A stretch of 64,000 bases of DNA from Citromicrobium bathyomarinum (lineage in GTDB: Bacteria; Pseudomonadota; Alphaproteobacteria; Sphingomonadales; Sphingomonadaceae). The notes under the pieces are model-generated. The model was given only the letters and a program-made list of their open reading frames with translations. It was not told where the DNA came from and did not search any database. The position numbers were made by a program, and so were the translations under genes. The first letter of the stretch is position 1. Each line of letters starts with the position of its first letter. Shown in pieces: positions 38,456-46,013 of the stretch. The stretch covers positions 248,001-312,000 of the forward strand of contig NZ_JAINWL010000001.1 in assembly GCF_021021475.1 (NCBI RefSeq), read 5' to 3'.

Positions 38456-39334
38456 ATGCCTGCTCTACCCGATCCGTCCGAGCCGATCTCTCGCCCACGT
38501 CTCCCGCGGCTGCGCTGGCTGTTATTGCCGCTAGCCGTGCTCGCAGCGATCACCGGCATCAAGGCGTGGCAGAACACGCTCGGCGATCCGGTCGTGCGCG
38601 CGACCACGGTGACCCTGCCCGACATGCCCGCAGACAGCGCGCCCGTAACCGTCGCGCTGATCTCCGACATTCACGTAGCCGGGCCCGACATGCCGCCGGA
38701 ACGGGTGGAGCGGATCGTGGCGCAGATCAACGCGCTGCGGCCAGACGCACTGCTGATCGCGGGCGATCTGGTAAGCGAGAAGCGCAGCGCTTCGCATGTC
38801 TATCGCCCGGACCAGATCATCGCTCCGCTGGCCGGACTGAAGGCGCCGCTGGGTGTCTTCCTCGTCCCCGGCAACCATGATCACTGGTACGGCTGGCCCG
38901 CACTCAAGCGGGAGCTGGCCAAGACGCCAATCACCGTGCTGGAGAACGCAGCAGCGCAAGCCGGGCCGCTGCTGATCGGCGGGCTCGACGACGATTACAC
39001 GGGCCGCGACGATATACCCGAAACGCTGGCCGCGATGGACCGGCTGGAGGGTGGCCGAATCATCCTCAGCCACAGTCCCGATCCGCTGCCGGACCTGCCA
39101 CAAGACTCGATCATCCTCGCCGGTCATACGCATTGCGGCCAGATCAGGCTGCCGCTGGTCGGCGCGATCGCAACGCAGTCACGCTACGGCGACCGCTTTG
39201 CCTGCGGCAGGACCGACGATCCCGCCGGGACCGCCATCGTCGCCGCGGGGCTCGGCACCAGCCTGCTGCCGATCCGCTTCGGCACACAGCCCGAAATATG
39301 GCTGATAAAATTCCAGCCCCCTGGCAGGAGCTAA
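38456..39334 (+). CDS. Membrane-anchored metallophosphoesterase, YkuE-like
   Basis: A 292-aa calcineurin-fold phosphoesterase with one N-terminal membrane segment (residues 20-37). The metal ligands are in SDIHV (D71, H73), AGDLV, GNHDHW and GHTHCGQ. Family members act on phosphodiesters such as UDP-sugars or lipid-linked substrates; the substrate here is not known. The frame is open back to 38138 inside antisense pyrH, but the ATG at 38456 precedes a normal N-terminus. It is divergent from pyrH and convergent with the PAS gene, overlapping it by four bases. Confidence 0.85.
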   Translation: MPALPDPSEPISRPRLPRLRWLLLPLAVLAAITGIKAWQNTLGDPVVRATTVTLPDMPADSAPVTVALISDIHVAGPDMPPERVERIVAQINALRPDALLIAGDLVSEKRSASHVYRPDQIIAPLAGLKAPLGVFLVPGNHDHWYGWPALKRELAKTPITVLENAAAQAGPLLIGGLDDDYTGRDDIPETLAAMDRLEGGRIILSHSPDPLPDLPQDSIILAGHTHCGQIRLPLVGAIATQSRYGDRFACGRTDDPAGTAIVAAGLGTSLLPIRFGTQPEIWLIKFQPPGRS

Positions 39335-39759
39335 ATCTGCCGCGAGGTAGCCAGAATGGAAACGACCGGCCCGTCGCGGGCCAGCATGGGTTTCAGGCTT
39401 ACCGACCAGCGGCGCGGGGTGCCATTGAAGGTCGGGCAGGAGGCTTCGAAAGTCACCGGATCCCCCAGCATCGCTTTGCGGAACTGCTCCCGCACATAGC
39501 CCTGCGACTCCAGCGGCCACAGATCCCACCACAGCTTGCCAAGTACCCGTTCCGGGCGATCGATCTCCATTGCTCCAAGCCCGCCGCAATTCATGAACTC
39601 CAGATGGCCGTCCATGCTCAGCAATTTGATGCAATCGTCGCTCTGTTCGAGCAGGCTTATCGCGAGGTCGTCGCCATTGAGCCCGACCGCGTTGACCACG
39701 GTGATAGAATTGGCATCCAGTGAAGCGCCAGGAAAGGCGTCTTGAGGCGCGTTGAACAT
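39331..39759 (-). CDS. Single PAS-domain protein
   Basis: A 142-aa protein consisting of little more than one PAS fold: LLEQSDDCIKLLSMDGHLEFMNCGGLGAMEI, then GKLWWDLWPLESQGYV and a PAC-like end RRWSVSLKPM. No kinase, GGDEF or HTH output is attached. Stand-alone PAS proteins of this kind occur in Sphingomonadales; the ligand and partner are unknown. It lies in the gap between tsf and pyrH where the two genes are normally adjacent. Confidence 0.8.
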   Translation of the reverse strand: MFNAPQDAFPGASLDANSITVVNAVGLNGDDLAISLLEQSDDCIKLLSMDGHLEFMNCGGLGAMEIDRPERVLGKLWWDLWPLESQGYVREQFRKAMLGDPVTFEASCPTFNGTPRRWSVSLKPMLARDGPVVSILATSRQI

Positions 39760-39914
39760 CGGTTGAGACCTTTCCCTTCATGCGCGTGTGACTTGCGGTG
39801 AACGAAGCCACAACAAGCCAGACTTGGCTTAACAAGCGTTTGAGAAAGGGTTCCGCAAAAGCCACAGCCCTGCGCGTCGACAGCCTACGCGCAGATGGTG
39901 CACAGATATGAAAA

Positions 39915-39942
39915 CGGCCGCCGGGCAGAAACCCGACGGCCG
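39915..39942 (-). terminator. Rho-independent terminator of rpsB-tsf
   Basis: Hairpin with arms CGGCCG-x-CGGG and CCCG-x-CGGCCG and a short loop, followed on the minus strand by TTTTC. It lies 30 bases past the tsf stop and separates the operon from the genes beyond. Confidence 0.85.
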
Positions 39943-39971
39943 CGAAATAAAGCGTCGATGACGAAGCGGCG

Positions 39972-40898
39972 TTAGCCCTTCACCGCCGCGGCGACTTCGG
40001 CTGCGAAGTCGCTTTCTTCCTTCTCGATGCCTTCGCCGAGCTGGAAGCGGACGTAGTCCTTCAGGACGATCGGCTTGCCGGCATCCTTGCCGGCCTGCGC
40101 GACGACCTGCTCGATCGGGGTCTTGTTGTCGTGCACCAGGATCTGGCTCATCAGCGCATTCTCCTTGGCGAACTTCGCCACGGCGCCTTCGACCATCTTT
40201 TCCTGCACGTTCTCGGGCTTACCACTTTCGGCAGCCTTTTCCTTGGCGATCGCACGCTCGCGCTCGATCAGCTCGGCGTCGAGACCTTCGGCGTTGAGCG
40301 CCTGCGGGAACGCCGCGGCGATGTGCTGCGCAAGCTTGGTGCCGAGCGTTTCGAGCGTGGCGGCATCCGCCTCGCTCTCAAGCGCGACGAGCACGCCGAT
40401 CTTGCCGAGGTTCGGCGAGACCGCGTTGTGCATGTAGGGCACGACGAGGCCCTTCTCGACCGAGACGGACTTCATCCGGCGTACCTGCTGGTTTTCGCCG
40501 ATGGTCGCGACATTGTTGGTCAGCTTGTCGCCGATCGTGCCGCCATCGGGGTGATCCATGCCCTTAAGCGCTTCCACATCGTCGCTGTTCGCGCCCAGCG
40601 CGACCTGCGTGGTCTTGCGCACGAAATCCTGGAACTGGTCGTTCTTGGCGACGAAGTCGGTTTCCGAGTTCACCTCGACCGCGACACCCTTGGTGCCGTC
40701 GACGGCCACGCCGACCAGGCCTTCGGCTGCGGTGCGGCTCGACTTCTTCTGTGCAGTGGCGAGGCCCTTGGCGCGCAGTGCGTCGACCGCGGCTTCGACG
40801 TCGCCATCGGCGGCTTCGAGAGCCTTCTTGGCGTCCATCATGCCCGCGCCGGTCTTCTCGCGGAGTTTCTTTACGTCAGCGGCGGTAAAAGCGCCCAT
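39972..40898 (-). CDS. tsf: Elongation factor Ts
   Basis: The nucleotide exchange factor for EF-Tu. The 308-aa product has the N-terminal UBA-like module [19 protein letters not shown] and the core signature [13 protein letters not shown]. It is cotranscribed with rpsB, 89 bases upstream, and followed by a strong terminator. Confidence 0.97.
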   Translation of the reverse strand: MGAFTAADVKKLREKTGAGMMDAKKALEAADGDVEAAVDALRAKGLATAQKKSSRTAAEGLVGVAVDGTKGVAVEVNSETDFVAKNDQFQDFVRKTTQVALGANSDDVEALKGMDHPDGGTIGDKLTNNVATIGENQQVRRMKSVSVEKGLVVPYMHNAVSPNLGKIGVLVALESEADAATLETLGTKLAQHIAAAFPQALNAEGLDAELIERERAIAKEKAAESGKPENVQEKMVEGAVAKFAKENALMSQILVHDNKTPIEQVVAQAGKDAGKPIVLKDYVRFQLGEGIEKEESDFAAEVAAAVKG

Positions 40899-40987
40899 CG
40901 ATCGTATCCTTGAATTTGAATGTGGTCAGCGTCCCCGGAACGGGTCGATCCGCTCCGGGTCGCTAGTCAGCGATTGTGAAGCCGCGA

Positions 40988-41731
40988 TTACGCGGTTGCT
41001 TCGGCTGCCTCGGCAGGCGGATTTTCCATCTCGCCAACGCCCGGATCGTTCGCGCCGTCGCGGCGCGCCGCTTCGCCGAAAGCATCGCAGTACAGACGCA
41101 CGGCGCGTGCCGCATCGTCGTTACCCGGAACGGGGAAGGCGATGCCGGTCGGGTCGGTGTTCGAATCGAGCACCGCAACCACGGGAATGCCAAGCACGTT
41201 GGCTTCCTTGATCGCGAGATCTTCCTTGTTGGCGTCGATCACGATCATGACGTCGGGAATGCCGCCCATGTCGCGGATGCCGCCGAGCGAAAGCTCCAGC
41301 TTGTCACGCTCGCGGGTAAGGTTGAGCACTTCCTTCTTGGTCAGGCCGCTGGTGTCGCCCGAAAGCTGTTCTTCCAGCGTCTTGAGACGCTTGATCGAAC
41401 CGCTGATGGTCTTCCAGTTCGTCAGCATGCCGCCCAGCCAGCGGTGGTTGACGAAGTGCTGGCCGCTCATGCGGGCCGCTTCCGCCACCGGCTCCTGCGC
41501 CTGGCGCTTGGTGCCGACGAACAGGACCTTGCCCTTCGCCTGCGCGGTCGCGGCGACGAAGTCGAGCGCACGCGCCATCAGGGGCACGGTCTGCGACAGG
41601 TCGATGATGTGGACACCGTTGCGCGCGCCGAAGATGTACGGCTTCATGCGCGGGTTCCAGCGGTGGGTCTGGTGGCCGAAGTGTGCGCCGGCCTCGATCA
41701 GTTGCTGCATCGTGACGGTAGGAGCCGCCAT
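40988..41731 (-). CDS. rpsB: Small ribosomal subunit protein uS2
   Basis: A 247-aa ribosomal protein with the signature [31 protein letters not shown] shown here only in part, and a short acidic-Ala extension at the C-terminus. The reading frame runs upstream to 41857 but the ATG at 41731, with GGAAA nearby on the minus strand, gives the normal start [11 protein letters not shown]. First gene of the rpsB-tsf operon; the promoter must lie in the 41732-41930 gap. Confidence 0.97.
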   Translation of the reverse strand: MAAPTVTMQQLIEAGAHFGHQTHRWNPRMKPYIFGARNGVHIIDLSQTVPLMARALDFVAATAQAKGKVLFVGTKRQAQEPVAEAARMSGQHFVNHRWLGGMLTNWKTISGSIKRLKTLEEQLSGDTSGLTKKEVLNLTRERDKLELSLGGIRDMGGIPDVMIVIDANKEDLAIKEANVLGIPVVAVLDSNTDPTGIAFPVPGNDDAARAVRLYCDAFGEAARRDGANDPGVGEMENPPAEAAEATA

Positions 41732-42069
41732 AGGTATTTCCTTTCCGGTTGAACCTCTGGAAGGCGGTAACCCGCGGCGGAGAGCCCGCCTTGAGCACCG
41801 GTTTATGATGCCTTCCATGTGGATTATCCCGCGAATCCTTCCGCGGAAGGCGCGCACTTAGCGATCACCGGATCGAAAATCCAGCCTCAATTCGGCGCAC
41901 CTGTGGTGGCGATCGACCCGATTTGCCTTGACAGACGAGAACAAATGGAGAACATTGACGTTCATCAGCGGAACATCGTGAGTCGCTGATGGATTATCAC
42001 CACGTTTTCCACAGCCGGTCCAGCTCTTTTGCACCGGCTCTCTGGAGAATGAAGGTCGGAGTACAAACC
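41732..42069. other. Divergent intergenic region between rpsB and a small membrane-protein gene
   Basis: A 338-base gap without a convincing gene. Its left part must hold the rpsB promoter and leader. Its right part has a clear plus-strand promoter with a LexA-type box (41928-41956) and the leader of the gene at 42070. A short in-frame ATG at 41989 is possible as an alternative start of that gene but lacks a ribosome site. Confidence 0.7.
41928..41956 (+). promoter_or_regulatory. Promoter with an SOS (LexA) box between -35 and -10
   Basis: A perfect -35 TTGACA lies at 41928-41933; 17 bases on, AACATT (41951-41956) is a weak -10. The spacer holds GAAC-AAATGGA-GAAC (41939-41953), which is the GTTC-N7-GTTC direct repeat read on the other strand, the operator bound by LexA in alphaproteobacteria. 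LexA bound there would block the polymerase. Two more half-sites lie downstream: GTTC at 41960 and GAAC at 41971. Box seen directly; LexA control inferred. Confidence 0.72.
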
Positions 42070-42327
42070 ATGATCGCGTTCGCCATTACCTGCCTGCTTG
42101 TCGCCACTATCGTTGTTGCGCTGCTGTCGGCGACCGACAGCCTGCTGCGCGGCGCACGCCATTATCGTGCGCTCGCAGCGCAATTGCGGACCCTGCGGTG
42201 CGATAACGGCCAGGCAAGTGGTGCCGCAACGATCACGGGCGGCAACCGCCCCGCCCCTTCGCTTCGTACCCGTCGTAAGAACGCGCCGCATCGCGCCACG
42301 CCCGCAGGGCTGCGCGCCGCCGCCTGA
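42070..42327 (+). CDS. Small membrane protein, probably SOS-induced
   Basis: An 85-aa protein with one N-terminal membrane helix (MIAFAITCLLVATIVVALLSA), then a basic cytoplasmic tail rich in Arg, Ala and Pro. The ATG at 42070 has GGAG nine bases upstream; ATGs at 42049 and 41989 are in frame but badly spaced. I recognise no family. The promoter carries a LexA-type box, so the gene is probably switched on by DNA damage. In Caulobacter, SOS-induced small membrane proteins (SidA) stop division; a similar role here is possible but inferred only from size, topology and promoter. Confidence 0.65.
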   Translation: MIAFAITCLLVATIVVALLSATDSLLRGARHYRALAAQLRTLRCDNGQASGAATITGGNRPAPSLRTRRKNAPHRATPAGLRAAA

Positions 42328-42341
42328 TCTGTTGCCGACTG

Positions 42342-43064
42342 TTACTGCTGGAGGCCTTCGAGCTCGGCGGAAACGCCCAGCCGCCCCAGCACGGTCTCGC
42401 CCGCGGTCACCCGCTGGCCCATCAGCACCTGGGGAGAAGTTCCTGCCGGAAGGTAGAGATCGACCCTGCTGCCGAAACGAATCAGGCCGAGCCTCTGCCC
42501 CGCCGCTACGATATCGCCCGGCTTGACGAAGGGCACGATCCTCCGCGCGACCAACCCGGCGATCTGCGTCATCCCGATCACCACGCCATCGCTGCGCATC
42601 ACGACCAGATGCTGGCGTTCGTTCTCCTCGCTCGCCTTGTCGAGCTCGGCATTGACGAACTTGCCGGGAATATAGCTCATCCGCCCGATCGTACCCGCAC
42701 ACGGGCTGCGGTTGATGTGCACGTCGAAGACGCTGAGATAGATCGAGATCCGGGTCAGCGGCGCGTTACCAAGCCCGCCGTCATCACCGCGCATTTCCAG
42801 CGGCGGCTCGACCTGCGTAATCTGCGTCACGATCCCGTCAGCCGGCGAGACCAGTAGGTCGTCACCGCGCGGAACCACGCGTTCCGGATCGCGGAAAAAT
42901 GCGAGGATGCAAAGGGACAGGAAAGCCAGTGGCCAGGCGATCGTCTCCCACGCGAGCAGCGCCGCAATCAGTGAAACCCCAGCGCAGATCAGCGCGTACT
43001 TGCGCCCTTCCGGGTGGACCGACGGCAGACCGCCGCGCGCTTCTCCGCGACCGCGATTGTCCAT
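42342..43064 (-). CDS. psd: Phosphatidylserine decarboxylase proenzyme, short form
   Basis: Makes phosphatidylethanolamine. The 240-aa proenzyme has N-terminal membrane segments (about residues 25-60), the region [10 protein letters not shown], the catalytic HINRSPCAG and the self-cleavage site in [10 protein letters not shown], where Gly-Ser would give the pyruvoyl subunit. The short archaeal/alphaproteobacterial type fits. The ATG at 43064 is preceded by GGTGAG; a TTG at 43079 is less likely. pssA, often next to psd, is not in this window. Confidence 0.93.
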   Translation of the reverse strand: MDNRGRGEARGGLPSVHPEGRKYALICAGVSLIAALLAWETIAWPLAFLSLCILAFFRDPERVVPRGDDLLVSPADGIVTQITQVEPPLEMRGDDGGLGNAPLTRISIYLSVFDVHINRSPCAGTIGRMSYIPGKFVNAELDKASEENERQHLVVMRSDGVVIGMTQIAGLVARRIVPFVKPGDIVAAGQRLGLIRFGSRVDLYLPAGTSPQVLMGQRVTAGETVLGRLGVSAELEGLQQ

Positions 43065-43124
43065 GATCTCACCAGCCAAGGCGTTTCGCCCCCGCTTCTG
43101 GTACAGACGCTTGCAGCAGGATCA

Positions 43125-44282
43125 TCATGCCACCTTGCGCACGAACACCGTGCCCGCCGAATAGCCTGCGCCGAAGCTACAGATCAGCCCCGTATCGCCT
43201 GCAGCCAGATCGGAATTGTTGAGGTGGAAGGCGATGATCGAGCCTGCGCTGGAGGTATTGCCGTATGTGTCGAGCACGGTCGGGCTCTCATCCTCGCTCG
43301 CCTCGTGTCCCAGCACGCGTTGTGCGATCAGCCGGTTCATACCCGCATTGGCTTGGTGCAGCCACAGGCGGCGCAGCGCCGCCGGATCGAGCGATAGCCG
43401 ATCGGCCTCGTCGACGATCATCTGCGCGACCATCGGCACCACTTCCTTGAAGACCTTGCGCCCTTCCTGAACGAACAGCTTGTCCGGCGTGCCGATCGTC
43501 TCCGGCTCCGCGCGGTTGAGGAAGCCGAAATTGTTGCGGATGTTGTTGGAGAACACGGTCTTCAGCCGCGTCCCCAGAATGTCCCAGTGTTCTGCCGGCG
43601 CGATGGAAGCATCTTCCACCAGCACGGCAGTCGCGACATCGCCGAAGATGAAGTGGCTGTCACGGTCGCGCCAGTTGAGGTGCCCGCTGGTGATTTCGGG
43701 GCTGACCACCAGCACGCTCTTGGCATTGCCGGAGCGAATATAGTCCGCCGCGGTCTGGATGCCGAAGGTGGCGGACGAGCACGCGACGTTCATGTCGAAG
43801 GCGAATCCGTCGATACCGAGCGCCTGCTGGATTTCGATCGCCATCGCGGGATAGGGCCGCTGCATATTGGAAGCGGCGCACAGCACCGCATCGACGTCGG
43901 CGGCATCACGCCCTGCCCGTGCCAGCGCGTCGCGCGCCGCGGCGACGCCGATTTCCGCCATCATAGACAGATCGTCGTTCCCGCGCGGCTCGTGGCGCGG
44001 CTCCATGATCGCCGGGTCGATCAACGGCGCCTTGTTGATAACGTGGCGGGCCTTGATCCCGCTCGCCTTCTCGATGAATTCGACCGAACTGTGGACCAGC
44101 GGCTCCACCTCGCCCGACGCGATCGCGTCGGCGTGCTCTGCATTGTGCCGATCTACGAAAGCGTTGAAGCTTTCGACAAGCTCGGCATTGCTGATGCTGT
44201 CGGAGGGCGTGAACAGCCCGGTGGCGGAGATGACGGGGCGACCGCCCGCCTGCTCGTTTTGCTGTGTGCGTTGCGCGTTCAT
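43125..44282 (-). CDS. 3-oxoacyl-ACP synthase III family protein
   Basis: A 385-aa thiolase-fold enzyme with the KAS III triad: C168 in NVACSSATFG, His in LHQANAGMN, and Asn in YGNTSSAGS. It would condense an acyl-CoA starter with malonyl-ACP or a related acyl donor. It is longer than housekeeping FabH (~320 aa) owing to an insertion near residues 40-105, so it belongs to the long KAS III group (beta-ketoacyl-ACP synthase III, sometimes involved in alkene or secondary lipids). The ATG at 44282 starts MNAQRTQQNE; the frame is open upstream only through the tRNA gene. Confidence 0.88.
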   Translation of the reverse strand: MNAQRTQQNEQAGGRPVISATGLFTPSDSISNAELVESFNAFVDRHNAEHADAIASGEVEPLVHSSVEFIEKASGIKARHVINKAPLIDPAIMEPRHEPRGNDDLSMMAEIGVAAARDALARAGRDAADVDAVLCAASNMQRPYPAMAIEIQQALGIDGFAFDMNVACSSATFGIQTAADYIRSGNAKSVLVVSPEITSGHLNWRDRDSHFIFGDVATAVLVEDASIAPAEHWDILGTRLKTVFSNNIRNNFGFLNRAEPETIGTPDKLFVQEGRKVFKEVVPMVAQMIVDEADRLSLDPAALRRLWLHQANAGMNRLIAQRVLGHEASEDESPTVLDTYGNTSSAGSIIAFHLNNSDLAAGDTGLICSFGAGYSAGTVFVRKVA

Positions 44283-44427
44283 TGAAGGGTGAGACCTAGC
44301 GGCGCTGGGTTGGCACGGCAAGCGGGATGGCAGGAGCTCGCGTCCTTCCGCTTTTCTGCAGATGTGGACAGCGACCACACCGCCCATCTGCGCGCCCAAG
44401 CGCGCTCCATCACGGAGCAGAGGAAAA

Positions 44428-44513
44428 TGGTGGACAGGGCTGGATTCGAACCAGCGTACGCTTGCGCGGGCAGATTTACAGTCTGCTGCCTTTAACCACT
44501 CGGCCACCTGTCC
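44428..44513 (-). tRNA. tRNA-Tyr (GTA)
   Basis: The minus strand gives an 86-base class II cloverleaf: acceptor GGACAGG / CCTGTCC, D arm GGCCGAGTGG, anticodon arm GCAGACTGTAAATCTGC with anticodon GTA, a long variable arm (CCGCGCAAGCG), and T arm GCTGGTTCGAATCCAGC. The discriminator is A and CCA is encoded. Confidence 0.96.
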
Positions 44514-44640
44514 ACAGGGCTGGTATGCGTGAGGCATTGCAAGAAACGATGTACCGGAAGCGGCCATCGTCTGCCGAGGAGCGCCCCTTTGGAGAAGCCG
44601 CGCTTGCCTGTCAATGGTCGCGGTGGCAGGGCGTGCGGCA

Positions 44641-45438
44641 ATGGCAAAACCGGAACGTAAAAGAGCGCTGCGCGGACGTGCAGGACGAATGAAGGGTGGC
44701 CGCGGAAGCGGGCGCGCGAGCACAGGACAGGTGCGCCTGTGGGGCCGCCACGCGGTCGAGGCGGCTCTGCTCAACCCCGAACGCAAGCATCGCAAGCTGT
44801 GGGCGACCCGCGAGGGAATCGAATCGCTCGACGGCGAGCTGCCCCCCGATTTCCCGGTCGAGTATGCCGATACTCCTGATCTTGACCGGCTGGTTGCGCG
44901 CGATGCGCCGCACCAGGGGCTGGTGCTCGAATGCGCGCCGCTAGAAGAGCGCGATCTGGCTGAAGTCATTCAGAGCGGCGAGCCGGGCCGCCCCATCGTG
45001 CTGCTGGACCAAGTCACCGATCCACATAATGTCGGGGCAATCCTGCGCTCTGCCGCCGCATTCGATGCAGCGGCGATCGTGACGCAGGACCGGCACGCTC
45101 CGCCGGAAAGCGGCGTGGTAGCCAAGTCTGCATCGGGCGCGCTTGAAACCGTGCCATGGGTGCGTGTGGTCAATCTGGCGCGCGCGCTCGACGATCTGGC
45201 CGAACGCGGCTTCTGGCGCATCGGCCTGGCGGGCGAGGCGGAGATGACGCTGGCAGAGGCGATTCCGACCGGGCCGGTTGCACTGGTGCTGGGTGCCGAA
45301 GGCGCCGGGCTGCGCCACAATATCGCGGGCCACTGCGATGCACTGGCAAAGCTGCCCATCTCGGACGCAATCGAGAGCCTGAACGTGTCGAACGCAGCGG
45401 CGATCGCGCTTTACGCGCTGGCCACCAGCGCCGACTGA
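44641..45438 (+). CDS. rlmB: TrmH/RlmB-family rRNA 2'-O-methyltransferase
   Basis: A SpoU-class SAM methyltransferase; the closest role is Gm2251 methylation of 23S rRNA. The 265-aa product has a basic N-terminus, the substrate-binding domain (LWGRHAVEAALLNPERKHRKL), and the knotted catalytic domain with motifs LLDQVTDPHNVGAILRSA, VLGAEGAGLRHN and LPISDAIESLNVSNAAAIALY. The ATG at 44641 is chosen over an in-frame codon at 44614. It ends in a strong terminator shared with hup. Confidence 0.9.
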   Translation: MAKPERKRALRGRAGRMKGGRGSGRASTGQVRLWGRHAVEAALLNPERKHRKLWATREGIESLDGELPPDFPVEYADTPDLDRLVARDAPHQGLVLECAPLEERDLAEVIQSGEPGRPIVLLDQVTDPHNVGAILRSAAAFDAAAIVTQDRHAPPESGVVAKSASGALETVPWVRVVNLARALDDLAERGFWRIGLAGEAEMTLAEAIPTGPVALVLGAEGAGLRHNIAGHCDALAKLPISDAIESLNVSNAAAIALYALATSAD

Positions 45439-45462
45439 TTTCTCCCGAAAAAAGACAACAAA

Positions 45463-45494
45463 AAACCCCGCCGGTCCACCACCCGGCGGGGTTT
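45463..45494. terminator. Bidirectional Rho-independent terminator
   Basis: Perfect 12-bp stem AAACCCCGCCGG / CCGGCGGGGTTT with an eight-base loop, A-rich before and T-rich after. It lies between the convergent rlmB and hup genes. Confidence 0.93.
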
Positions 45495-45539
45495 CTTATT
45501 TCATGCGCCGATTGCTCGACGCACCAAGCCGAAAAAGGC

Positions 45540-45812
45540 TTAGTTTACAGCGTCCTTGAGGCCCTTGCCGGCCTTGAACTTCGGCTGGTTCGACGCCTTG
45601 ATTTCCATCGGTTCGCCGGTGCGCGGGTTACGGCCAGTCGAAGCCTTGCGCTTGGCGACCGAAAACGTGCCGAAACCGACAAGCCGAACCTCATCGCCAT
45701 TGGCGAGGGCCTTCTGGATCGCGTCGAAAACACCTTCGACGGCGTTCGAGGCATCGCTCTTGGAAAGGCCACAGGATTCGGCGACGGTGCCGATCAGTTC
45801 ATTCTTGTTCAT
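45540..45812 (-). CDS. hup: DNA-binding protein HU
   Basis: A 90-aa histone-like protein that bends DNA. The signature GFGTFSVAKRKASTGRNPRTGE covers the beta-arm, and the N-terminus MNKNELIGTVAE is normal. An upstream codon at 45839 adds nine residues and is not favoured. It lies just downstream of lon, the common lon-hupB order, but with a 200-base gap that has its own promoter-like sequence. Confidence 0.96.
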   Translation of the reverse strand: MNKNELIGTVAESCGLSKSDASNAVEGVFDAIQKALANGDEVRLVGFGTFSVAKRKASTGRNPRTGEPMEIKASNQPKFKAGKGLKDAVN

Positions 45813-45876
45813 TCGGAAAAACCCCTCAGTCCCAGACATTCAAAGTGGTGATCCGCGATAGTGCGAATGGACCCAC

Positions 45877-45903
45877 CTGATACCTTCGTCACGAGTCTGT
45901 CAA
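45877..45903 (-). promoter_or_regulatory. Possible hup promoter
   Basis: On the minus strand a perfect -35 TTGACA (45903-45898) is followed after 15 bases by TATCAG as -10. The spacing is shorter than ideal. It lies about 65 bases upstream of the hup start codon. Confidence 0.35.
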
Positions 45904-46013
45904 AGGCAAATTGCCGGAAAAGCCCCGATTTGTGCGATTTTTTGGTTCACATACGTTAACCTTGGGGAAAAACCCCGTCCCTGCGCGGCACAGACGAAGC
46001 TCTCCCCCCCGGA

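Noticed and set aside
41960-41974. GTTC-N7-GAAC as an independent SOS box
   Set aside because: The orientation is inverted, not the direct repeat bound by alphaproteobacterial LexA; it is kept only as possible extra half-sites.
41989-42049. Longer starts for the small SOS-type gene
   Set aside because: The ATGs at 41989 and 42049 lack a properly spaced ribosome site, and the membrane helix begins right at the ATG at 42070.
43125-44969. A 614-codon frame starting upstream of the KAS III gene
   Set aside because: The extra N-terminal part is read through tRNA-Tyr and antisense rlmB; the real start is the ATG at 44282.
45962-45979. GGGG-AAAAA-CCCC as a terminator for lon
   Set aside because: The stem is only four pairs and is not followed by a T run on the lon strand.
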